From Pseudomonas putida (GTDB lineage: Bacteria; Pseudomonadota; Gammaproteobacteria; Pseudomonadales; Pseudomonadaceae), in the NCBI RefSeq assembly GCF_022627325.1, contig NZ_JAETZZ010000004.1:310001-374000 (forward strand): 64,000 nt of DNA, in the 5' to 3' direction. The notes under the pieces were generated by a model. That model did not search any database. It saw nothing but the letters and a program-made list of their open reading frames with translations, and was not told the origin of the DNA. A program made the translations under genes and the position numbers. Shown piece after piece: positions 18,212 to 25,998 of the stretch; within the stretch, counting starts at the first letter, position 1; each line of letters begins with the position of its first letter.

Positions 18212-18238
18212 GCCCAGCTCACGCAAGGTGAGTTGGGC
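18212..18238. repeat. Inverted repeat, 11-bp arms
   Basis: GCCCAGCTCAC and GTGAGTTGGGC pair around a 5-nt spacer with one G-T mismatch. It lies between the isochorismatase fragment and a LysR fragment. It may be a terminator or a mobile-element end; no T-tract follows. Confidence 0.35.
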
Positions 18239-18285
18239 GGACGCTTACGTTCCTCAAAGTTTTTGGCGAGAGCTACCAGAAGCTT

Positions 18286-18537
18286 GTGGCGAAGCCTTCA
18301 TTGGTCGAAGGCATTGATTTGGAAGTCCCAGTTGATCTAATCGGATTGCCGAGCATGGACCTGGCTCCAGCCAACCGCGACCACCGCTGGGCCTTTATCG
18401 GTCCCTCTGGGGATCGAGTGGAGGTTCCTCACTCTCCACGTTTTGTCACTGCTGACCTAGACGCCCTAAACCGAGCCGCAGTCCAAGGCGTAGGTATCGT
18501 ACAGATGCCTGAGGTTCGAGGGACGAGTTCAAGGTAA
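18286..18537 (+). pseudogene. C-terminal fragment of a LysR-type regulator
   Basis: 83 codons matching the effector-binding domain of LysR regulators: VPVDLIGLPSMDL, WAFIGPSG, FVTADLDALNRAAVQGVGI and a following MPE. The helix-turn-helix half is missing and no start with an RBS is present, so this is a remnant. It ends just before the convergent oxidoreductase gene. Confidence 0.7.
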
Positions 18538-18572
18538 CTGGACAGGGGTATAAGCTGTTTTAATCAACTCCC

Positions 18573-19592
18573 TCAAAAGCCTTCCAGCACGACTTTCCCC
18601 TTCGCCTTTCCGCTTTCCAGCAGAGCATGGGCACGACGAAGATTTTCTGCGCTGATGGGCCCATAGTTTTCGCCAACTGTGGTGCGCAAGTTACCCGCAT
18701 CAATCCGCCGCGCAACTTCGTTAAGGATGTTGCGCTGCTCCTGCATGTCCTCTGTTTCGTAGAGCGAGCGGGTGTACATAAGCTCCCAGTGCAACGACAG
18801 GCTCTTGCGCTTCAGCGGCACGGCGTCAAGGGTGGCCGGATCATCTATCAGGCCCAGCTTGCCTTGAGGTTTCAGTGACTCGATGATTTGTTCGTAGTGC
18901 CTATCGGTCTGGGTCAGGCTTGCGACATGGCTGACCTGCGCTATACCGATGCGCTTTAGCTCTTCACTAAGTGGCTTGGTATGGTCGATGACATGATGCG
19001 CACCAAGCTCGGTAACCCAGGCCTGGGTTTCAGGGCGCGAAGCCGTACTAATGATCGTCAACCCTGTTAGCTGACGCGCCAGTTGAATTAGAATTGAACC
19101 TACCCCGCCTGCAGCGCCAATGATCAGCAGTGTTTCTCCTCGGTCGGTGGGATCCCGTGCAATACCTAGGCGATCAAAGAGTAATTCCCAAGCGGTCAGG
19201 GAAGTGAGTGGCAATGCCGCAGCTTGGCCGAATTCCAGCGACTGTGGCATTGAACCGACGATACGCTCATCCACCAGTTGCAGCTCACTGTTGCTCCCCG
19301 GGCGGATCAGTGATCCCGCGTACCAGACTCTGTCACCGGGTTTAAAAAACGTCACGTCGCTGCCGACCGACTTGACCACCCCGGCAGCGTCCCAGCCGAG
19401 GATCCGCGGCTGGCTTTCGTCCGCATGCGGCACATAGCCCTGCCGTACCTTGGTATCGACAGGATTGACCGACACGGCCTTTACCTCTACTAGCAAGTCG
19501 CGCGGCCCTGGCACTGGCTCGGGTATATCGATCTCCACCAAGGCGTCGGGATGTTCAATAGGCAGACATTTAAAGTGTGCAATGGCTTTCAT
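18573..19592 (-). CDS. Zinc-free MDR oxidoreductase (quinone reductase/alkenal reductase type)
   Basis: A 339-aa medium-chain dehydrogenase/reductase. The GroES-like N-terminal domain (AVSVNPVDTKVRQG) is followed by a Rossmann fold with IGAAGGVGSILIQLARQL, the NADPH-binding motif. It lacks the catalytic-Zn Cys/His set, so an NADPH:quinone or alkenal reductase activity is likely. The ATG at 19592 gives MKAIAHFKCLPIEHPDAL; the longer frame overlaps the upstream gene. It starts 10 bp after the ABM gene stop, so the two are co-transcribed. Confidence 0.9.
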   Translation of the reverse strand: MKAIAHFKCLPIEHPDALVEIDIPEPVPGPRDLLVEVKAVSVNPVDTKVRQGYVPHADESQPRILGWDAAGVVKSVGSDVTFFKPGDRVWYAGSLIRPGSNSELQLVDERIVGSMPQSLEFGQAAALPLTSLTAWELLFDRLGIARDPTDRGETLLIIGAAGGVGSILIQLARQLTGLTIISTASRPETQAWVTELGAHHVIDHTKPLSEELKRIGIAQVSHVASLTQTDRHYEQIIESLKPQGKLGLIDDPATLDAVPLKRKSLSLHWELMYTRSLYETEDMQEQRNILNEVARRIDAGNLRTTVGENYGPISAENLRRAHALLESGKAKGKVVLEGF

Positions 19593-19602
19593 TCGAAGCT
19601 CC

Positions 19603-19896
19603 TCAGGACATGCGATGCATTTTCGTGATCGAAAATTTTTCAGCAGCACGTTCGATGAGCGGGAGCGCTGCTCGAAAATGTGTTGTCGCTTCGTGAGCCG
19701 TTAGCGCCGCCTCGTCCCGCCACTGCTCGATCATGTGGAAAGTGCGCGCCTGCTCGGCATCACGGTGCAAGTCATACTGGATACAGTCCACTTCGCCCCG
19801 GCTTGAACCCTGCAGGGCCCGCAGCGTCTGTTCGAGCTCGGCTTCGAAGCCTGCCTTTGCGACCAAAGTGGCAATCAGTGTTAAAGGGGTGTTCAT
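19603..19896 (-). CDS. Antibiotic-biosynthesis-monooxygenase (ABM) family protein
   Basis: A 97-aa ferredoxin-like-fold protein of the ABM/quinol monooxygenase (YgiN) family. Signatures are the beta-strand start LTLIATLVAKAGFEAELEQ, SRGEVDCIQYDLHRD and the central FHMIEQWRDEAALTAHE. Relatives oxidise quinols or act on reactive aromatic compounds with no bound metal. The pairing with a quinone-reductase-like enzyme suggests a quinone detoxification couple. The start at 19896 begins the conserved MNTPLTLIA; upstream codons are not conserved-looking. Confidence 0.88.
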   Translation of the reverse strand: MNTPLTLIATLVAKAGFEAELEQTLRALQGSSRGEVDCIQYDLHRDAEQARTFHMIEQWRDEAALTAHEATTHFRAALPLIERAAEKFSITKMHRMS

Positions 19897-20459
19897 CAAA
19901 CCTCCGGCCGATATGCATAAAAAAAATGGGACCTCGCTAACCGACACGTCTGAATAGAGGCCGTGCGGCCCGAAACTGCTCTCCAGGTGACGGCCTGACA
20001 ATCAATATTGATCTCGGAGGCCGTGCGAGCGTCCTCACCCGGCGAGAGCACTTGTAGCGTTAAAACCAGTAGATCGGGCAAGTCCAGGTCACACGCTCCC
20101 TGCCCCCAACTCATGAGCGGCGAAATTGGACCAATCAGGATTGCCGAGATATGCCCGGCCAATAATCTCCAGGTCCGGTTGCAGTCCTTAAGCGCGTCTT
20201 CGCTGACGCTCAGCGTGCGTAGGTCCCTAGCCGAGGCTATTCAACCCATACCATCGGTAGCTTCGCGTCGTGAAACCTAGGCCTTGAGGGCTTTCTATAC
20301 AACGATGTTGAGCCCGAAACTGACGCTGAGCAAGTCCAATCCACCATCCTTGAAACGACGTGTCCGGTCGACAGTCAATTTTCTCCGAGGGCTTATAATT
20401 CGATAATTCGATAATATTCGAAATATAAGCGTAGTGCAAACTCGAGCGTCCCTTCGAAC
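19897..20459. other. Intergenic region upstream of the ABM-MDR operon
   Basis: 563 bp without a supported gene. It contains an AT-rich tract at about 20393-20430 (ATTCGATAATTCGATAATATTCGAA), with a direct repeat of ATTCGATA and a partial palindrome TTCGAATATTATCGAA on the minus strand. This may be a promoter/operator area, but it is about 500 bp from the ABM start. Confidence 0.35.
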
Positions 20460-21368
20460 TCAGCGATTGGTCCGCGCAAAAGCACGCGGATCAGAGAAAC
20501 AGTTAACCAGGTGGTCGTATATCAGCCTCACTCGCGGTGCCACTGGCCCTGATTGAGGACGGTACATGATCAGTTCGGAAGGCGGCGGCGCTTCCTGTTG
20601 CATGACCTCGACCAGGCGCCCTTCAGACAGGTAGGGTTCTGCCAAGTAATCGGGCATTTGCCCAAAGGCGATTCCGGCCAGAACGATCTCTCGCTCGGTT
20701 TCCGGGTCATCGCAGCTGAAGGCAGGGGAGGTAGGCAGAAACGTTCGCCCCTCGGCAAGCACCCACGGCCAGGGGCGACCGTTTTTTCGATCAATCAGCA
20801 TGGACAGCGGCAAGCGTTTCAGTTCTTCGATGCTGCCAGGGCGGTGCACGGTGGCGAGGAGTGACGGGGCCGCAACGATTTTCAGGCTGACATGGGCCAC
20901 TGTTCTAGCGATATAGCGCCTATCACGCACCGCGCCGACACGAATACCGATGTCGATCTTGTTGGCCACCGCGTCGGTCAGTTGGTCATCCAGGCTCAGG
21001 TCGATGCTCAGGCCCGGGTTTTCCCGTATCAGCGGTTTCAGAAATTCGACCAGATACAGCTTGCCAATGGCGTGTGGGGCCGTGATGCCGACAACGCCTT
21101 TAGCCTCCTGTTTGCTGTGGGTGATAAACAACTGATCCACCCGGTCCAAGGTTTCCTGGGCCTGCAAGGCGAGTTTGGCACCAAAAGTGGTGACATGAAC
21201 CTGCCGTGTGCTGCGGTGGAACAACAGCTCACCCAGCGTACTCTCCAGTTCCTTGATGGCACGTGTCACCGTCTGCGGTGAGGTGCCGAGGCGGGTGGCT
21301 GCATCGCGGAACGTGGTCGATTGTGCGGCCACTGTGAATATCCGAATCAGTTCCATGCGATTAGGCAT
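20460..21368 (-). CDS. LysR-family transcriptional regulator
   Basis: A 302-aa LysR-type regulator. The N-terminal winged helix (about 1-60: ELIRIFTVAAQSTTFRDAAT, GTSPQTVTRAIKELES) is followed by a substrate-binding domain with DIGIRVGAV. It is divergent from an SDR gene at 21490 with a 121-bp shared region, the classic arrangement for a LysR regulator and its target. It may also control the ABM-MDR operon behind it. ATG 21368 (MPNRMELIRIF) was chosen over 21377. Confidence 0.93.
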   Translation of the reverse strand: MPNRMELIRIFTVAAQSTTFRDAATRLGTSPQTVTRAIKELESTLGELLFHRSTRQVHVTTFGAKLALQAQETLDRVDQLFITHSKQEAKGVVGITAPHAIGKLYLVEFLKPLIRENPGLSIDLSLDDQLTDAVANKIDIGIRVGAVRDRRYIARTVAHVSLKIVAAPSLLATVHRPGSIEELKRLPLSMLIDRKNGRPWPWVLAEGRTFLPTSPAFSCDDPETEREIVLAGIAFGQMPDYLAEPYLSEGRLVEVMQQEAPPPSELIMYRPQSGPVAPRVRLIYDHLVNCFSDPRAFARTNR

Positions 21369-21489
21369 AGCCCTCAACTCCCGTTCCAGAAAATGGAATT
21401 CTCAAATCCTAACACTTCCATTCTCTGACGAATAAAACCAGCGCAGACTGCAGTCTCCATCCCGACAGGTCTCAACAGGAGCGCTGAAT

Positions 21490-22233
21490 ATGAGTAAGAA
21501 CATCCAGGATAAGGTGGTCGTCATCACGGGTGCGAGTAGCGGTCTAGGCGAAGCAACGGCGCGTCATCTGGCGGCGCTCGGCGCCCTTGTGGTGCTTGGC
21601 GCCAGGCGCCAGGACCGTCTGGACGCGATTGTCGCGGAGATCGCCACTGCAGGCGGCAAGGCGATTGCCCATCCGACCGATGTGACACGCAAGGAGGACT
21701 TGTCTGCGCTGGTTGCCAAGGCAGTCGAGGTATTCGGTCGCATCGATGTAATGATCAACAACGCAGGGTTGATGGCGATCTCTCCGATTTCGCAACTGCG
21801 CACCGACGAGTGGGATCGTATGATCGATATCAACATCAAGGGCGTATTGTATGGCATCGCGGCCGCATTGCCGTTTTTCGAACAACAGGCAAGCGGTCAC
21901 TTCATCAACATTTCTTCGGTCGCCGGCATCAAAGTATTCAGCCCCGGTGGATCGGTGTACAGCGGCACCAAGTACGCGGTGCGCGCCATTTCCGATGGCC
22001 TGCGTCATGAAGTCGGCGCGAATATTCGCACGACGACTATCGAACCGGGCGCAGTGGATTCCGAACTGAAGTTCGGCAGCGGGTACCAGCCGAGCGCCGA
22101 GGTCGTTGGCGAATTTTACAAGAAGGCCATCCCGGCTGACTCGGTTGCACGGGCCATCGCTTATGCGATCGAGCAACCTGCAGATGTCGACATCAACGAG
22201 ATTGTTCTGCGTCCGACTGCGCAAGACTTCTGA
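21490..22233 (+). CDS. Short-chain dehydrogenase/reductase
   Basis: A 247-aa classical SDR. The nucleotide-binding motif GASSGLGEA is at about 14-22, NNAG is present, and the catalytic Ser (NISSVAG) and Tyr-x3-Lys (YSGTK) are intact. [12 protein letters not shown] is typical of NADP-preferring members. The substrate is unknown. It is divergent from the LysR gene. A good ribosome-binding site (CAGGAG) precedes the ATG. Confidence 0.93.
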   Translation: MSKNIQDKVVVITGASSGLGEATARHLAALGALVVLGARRQDRLDAIVAEIATAGGKAIAHPTDVTRKEDLSALVAKAVEVFGRIDVMINNAGLMAISPISQLRTDEWDRMIDINIKGVLYGIAAALPFFEQQASGHFINISSVAGIKVFSPGGSVYSGTKYAVRAISDGLRHEVGANIRTTTIEPGAVDSELKFGSGYQPSAEVVGEFYKKAIPADSVARAIAYAIEQPADVDINEIVLRPTAQDF

Positions 22234-22681
22234 CATTTGTCCTGTGCCGTTTGCGCCTGATCCACAGGCATGGACCCAAGCGACCAGGCTCTGGCGCTAA
22301 GAAATGGTTAACTCAGCCTATCCAGGCTGAAACTCTCGGCATGCCGAACGTCAATATCCAGCGCGCCAACACCACCATGTCCTAGCTGATTGATTGAGCT
22401 TCCAAAGGCGAGTCGTTCCTGATTCTCGGGTTCGGCAGGCGGCTCTGCCCGCCTAATGTACCCAACTGATCATATCGGACCCTGTTGCGAATGAAGCCAC
22501 CTAAAGTTGCAGACTGGTTGCTACGGAGGGCGGCGGTGTAGTGGCAATAAGCCCGGTGTGAATCATCGTGCAATCGGAGGTGTTCGATACAGGAAGCCAG
22601 GGTCCCCATGGTGCTGCCAATGATGGGCATCGCTCACAAAGCAGCAAGAGGATATCAACCCGTCAAACTGAGGAAATAACC
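22234..22681. other. Intergenic region with no supported gene
   Basis: 448 bp after the SDR gene. A short hairpin, GGCAGGCGG-CTCT-GCCCGCC, lies near 22435-22456. Open frames on either strand resemble no family. Confidence 0.4.
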
Positions 22682-22876
22682 ATGGCAATGTTGGTTTTTG
22701 ACGGTACGGAAGACGCCATCGTCGAAGCCCGTATTCTGGTCGGGGCGCTGAATGAATGGTTGGCGGAACAGCAACCCTGTTGCCCCCTAAAATCCGTTCA
22801 TGTGCAATTTTGCTATCGGCCCGATGGCACGTTGGATTCTGTATTGACCGTTGTAACAGACGTGGCCGTGGACTAA
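22682..22876 (+). CDS. Small hypothetical protein, 64 aa
   Basis: MAMLVFDGTEDAIVEARIL starts behind GAGGAAATAACC, a good ribosome-binding site. The protein is small, acidic and soluble with two Cys (QQPCCPLK) and no known domain. Its TAA stop overlaps the ATG of another short frame (TAATG at 22874-22878), which suggests translational coupling and supports both as real. It lies downstream of, and convergent with, the GGDEF-EAL gene. Confidence 0.5.
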   Translation: MAMLVFDGTEDAIVEARILVGALNEWLAEQQPCCPLKSVHVQFCYRPDGTLDSVLTVVTDVAVD

Positions 22877-23034
22877 TGACTGCTTTGATTGAACGGGCAC
22901 TTGGTGCGGGTATTCCCTTGGCCGCAGATCCAGCAGGGTTTTGCTGTCGGTCGCCCGGTAGATCAGATCTGCTCGACGTTGGTCGACGAAGGCTGAAAAC
23001 GCTGCATGAGTGGAATCGATCTTTTGGTTATTAA
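22876..23034 (+). CDS. Possible coupled small protein, 52 aa
   Basis: It begins at the ATG overlapping the stop of the 64-aa frame and reads MTALIERALGAGIPLAADPA. It is basic at the C-terminus, ends 10 bp before the convergent GGDEF-EAL gene, and has no family assignment. Support rests on the TAATG overlap only. Confidence 0.3.
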   Translation: MTALIERALGAGIPLAADPAGFCCRSPGRSDLLDVGRRRLKTLHEWNRSFGY

Positions 23035-23043
23035 ATAAACGTG

Positions 23044-25260
23044 TTAATTATAGGTTATCTGATCGGCCAAGAAAAACCTGAGTGCCTCATGCGACATGGG
23101 TCTAGCAAAGTAATATCCCTGGAAAATATCGCATCGACCACGTTCCAGGAAGTCCACCTGAGCCGCAGTTTCCACGCCTTCCGCGACCACTGACAGGCTG
23201 AGGTGATGGGCCATGGAAATAATGCCTTGAGTAATTGCTGCATCGTGTGGGTTAGCCGAGATGTCCTGGATGAAAGAGCGATCAATCTTGATTTTGTCGA
23301 TGGGCAAACACTTGAGATAACTGAGGCTGGAAAATCCTGTACCGAAATCATCCAGCGCAATGCGTACACCCAAGTCTTTAAGGCGGTGCAAGGTTTCAAT
23401 TGCGATTTCAACGTTGTGCAGCAGGAGCGACTCAGTTATCTCCAATTCCAATTGCCCTGCGCTAAGCCCGTATTTGTTCAGCACTGCCTGGATACATTCA
23501 ACGAACTGACCGCGCTGAAAATGCACCGGCGAAATATTTACGGCCATCGAGATGCCGTTGAAACCCTGATCACATAGATTGCGCAACTGCGCGCACGCCG
23601 TATCGAGTACCCAGAGGCTCAGCGGGATAATTTGACCACTGTCCTCTGCCACCGGTACAAACTCCGCTGGAGAGATGTATCCTTTGATCGGATGCGTCCA
23701 ACGCAACAACGCTTCGATTCCGACCACCCGACGCGTGTGGGCCTCTATTTGCGGTTGATAATGCAGGCTGAACGATTGAGTTTCGATAGCCTTTTGTAGG
23801 TCATTACGTAGGCTTCGGTGCTCGCAAACTCGATCGTTAAGATCGCTGGTGTACCACTGAAAGTTGTTCCTACCTTGTTGCTTGGCTTTGTACATGGCCA
23901 TGTCAGCCTGCTGGGTCAGCTGCATCGGCTGTTCGAGGTGACCATCGCTTAGCGTAATACCGATACTTGCACTGACGTGCAGGTCAATGCCCTGGATACA
24001 GTAGGGTTTGCCAATGCTTTCCAGCAGTCGCTCGGCCACCGGGACAACGTCTTCGTCACGAAGCAGGTCCGTCAGCAGAACGACAAACTCATCGCCGCCC
24101 ATGCGCACGACGGCATCAGCTGGACGGACTTGCTGAGTCATGCGCTGTGCCACCTCGATCAGCACCTGATCGCCGAAGTAGTGCCCGATGGAGTCGTTGA
24201 TGGATTTGAATCCATCCAGGTCGATGTACATGACCGCTAGTTGACGCTTACGTTGAAGGCTGCTGCGACACTCTAGGACAAGCCGGTCTTCCAGGGACAG
24301 GCGGTTAAGCAAACCGGTCAGTCCGTCATGGCTGGCACTGATACTCAGCTGGCGCTCGTAATGCTTCTGCTCGCTGATATCCCGAGCGATACCGAATACC
24401 CCGACGATCTCTCCATTTACCATGATCGGCAGGTTTGCGATATCCATGGTCAACTGCTTGTCGTCGCTCTCGTCGCGCACCCTTGCCTCGAATCGCTGCG
24501 GCTCACCGGCGCGGGCCGCGGAAAAATGCTGATTCACTCGCGGCAGGTCTTCTTCGAAAACGAGGTAGGAGAAATGTTGACCGACAAGATCAGTTGCCGC
24601 GCCAGCGTTAAGCTTCAGGCCAGCCGGGTTCACACTCTGGATGTTGCCCGCCATGTCGAGGGCGAAAACCGGGTTGGGGTTGTAGGTGAACAATGAGCGA
24701 AACCGTTGTTCACTTTCCTCCAGGCGTTGGCCGTCACGCTCATGCCGGATAGCAATGGCAGCCAGGTGCGCCGCGCAGGTCAACCTTTGGATCTGCATCT
24801 CGCTTGGCGCAATCGCCTGATCTTGGTACAGCGCAAATGTCCCAAGTACGGAGCCCTGATGCGAGAGTAATGGCAACGACCAGCAGGAGCGCAGATTGTA
24901 CCCTAGCGCCAGGCTGCGAAAACGCTCCCAGCTCGGATCCCGGGCTATATCTGCGGTCACCACCAGCTCGCGCCGGAATGCAGCCGTGCCACACGTGCCT
25001 TCCTGAGGACCGATGGGCATGCCATGGATCGCCTCGCTGTATGCAGGCGGCAGGCCAGGCGCGGCACCTTTGAGCAAATGCTTGCCTTGCGCATCGGTGA
25101 GCAGTATCGAACACAGCGTACCGGGATCCTGGGCGTCGATCATCAAGCAGATGGCGGTGAGGATGTCGTGCAGTTGATGATTGGTCGCGATCATACCGAG
25201 TATGTCGCGCTGAGACTCGGGAAGCACCATGCTGTGATAGCTCGTGCAGAAGGTGTTCAT
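23044..25260 (-). CDS. GAF-PAS-GGDEF-EAL cyclic-di-GMP protein
   Basis: A 738-aa cytosolic protein. The order is GAF domain (about 25-180), PAS (about 185-300), GGDEF (about 305-470) and EAL (about 485-735). The diguanylate cyclase site is intact (GGDEF at 388-392) and has an upstream inhibitory I-site RPAD (379-382). The phosphodiesterase site is also intact: EAL at 516-518 and DDFGTG at 637-642. It could make and degrade c-di-GMP depending on the GAF/PAS signal. There is no transmembrane segment, so the signal is cytoplasmic. It lies next to a stress-tolerance module in accessory DNA. Confidence 0.94.
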   Translation of the reverse strand: MNTFCTSYHSMVLPESQRDILGMIATNHQLHDILTAICLMIDAQDPGTLCSILLTDAQGKHLLKGAAPGLPPAYSEAIHGMPIGPQEGTCGTAAFRRELVVTADIARDPSWERFRSLALGYNLRSCWSLPLLSHQGSVLGTFALYQDQAIAPSEMQIQRLTCAAHLAAIAIRHERDGQRLEESEQRFRSLFTYNPNPVFALDMAGNIQSVNPAGLKLNAGAATDLVGQHFSYLVFEEDLPRVNQHFSAARAGEPQRFEARVRDESDDKQLTMDIANLPIMVNGEIVGVFGIARDISEQKHYERQLSISASHDGLTGLLNRLSLEDRLVLECRSSLQRKRQLAVMYIDLDGFKSINDSIGHYFGDQVLIEVAQRMTQQVRPADAVVRMGGDEFVVLLTDLLRDEDVVPVAERLLESIGKPYCIQGIDLHVSASIGITLSDGHLEQPMQLTQQADMAMYKAKQQGRNNFQWYTSDLNDRVCEHRSLRNDLQKAIETQSFSLHYQPQIEAHTRRVVGIEALLRWTHPIKGYISPAEFVPVAEDSGQIIPLSLWVLDTACAQLRNLCDQGFNGISMAVNISPVHFQRGQFVECIQAVLNKYGLSAGQLELEITESLLLHNVEIAIETLHRLKDLGVRIALDDFGTGFSSLSYLKCLPIDKIKIDRSFIQDISANPHDAAITQGIISMAHHLSLSVVAEGVETAAQVDFLERGRCDIFQGYYFARPMSHEALRFFLADQITYN

Positions 25261-25998
25261 GGTGGGATTCCTGTGTGCTTGCGAGGCCTTCCGGTTCCCT
25301 GAGCGTCTGCAGAAGTGAGTGCCTGGGCGCAGTCCGATCGCACCCCGATCGCGAAATCTTTTAAAGCAGTGGGCCTGCCACGAGAAAGACTCAGGTGATC
25401 GATAAAAGAACGTATCAGATGGAGCGCATGCGGCTGAATTCGGCTTGCAGCGGCCTGACCACCGCCCGCTGACTTTCTCTGAGCAAACCGCAGATACTTC
25501 TTGACTTCCAGACTACCAGGCGCAGACTTTAGCGAGTATTGCAAAAGTTCCCTTGGGCTGGCCGCATCTGTTTGCGGCGCTCGCCCGCCCGCGCTTGCCT
25601 GCCAGGCATGCTGAAGCTGGCGCTGGACATCACGGATGCAGTGCTGGCTTTCCTTCGAATTGCCTGGTCTCAAGGAAAGAACATCCCGATCACGCCCGAC
25701 TGCTACGAGAGCAGCAGAAGTGCGCCTTCCCTCGTGCCGAACGCTACAACGGCTGTTGTTCGCGACCCTTGAACCTGCCTGACGATGCCGATCAGGTTTT
25801 GATCAAGCGCCCATTCGACAATGGGCTGCTGACGATCATCCTCGACGAGCGCGAAGCGCGTGCATCGAAGCAAAGCCGTTTGATTCCGAATTGAAGCTGA
25901 CTCGGAGATTCCATGGCAGTTGTCACGAAGGCCCTCCAGCAGACGAGGAGCTGCGGCAGGCTCCACTTCGTCGCCTCAATGATTCAAGGAGCGCCCGC
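25261..25998. other. Long leader region before clpG
   Basis: 738 bp between the divergent GGDEF-EAL gene and clpG. No family was recognised in its short frames. CCTTGAAC at 25767-25774 followed by GCCGAT about 13 bp later is a weak heat-shock-type (sigma32) promoter candidate. GATCAGGTTTTGATC (25789-25803) is a near-palindrome. Confidence 0.35.

Noticed and set aside
25261..25998. A 138-codon minus-strand frame and an 87-codon minus-strand frame upstream of clpG
   Set aside because: No ribosome-binding site of note, no protein-like pattern, no family; treated as leader region.
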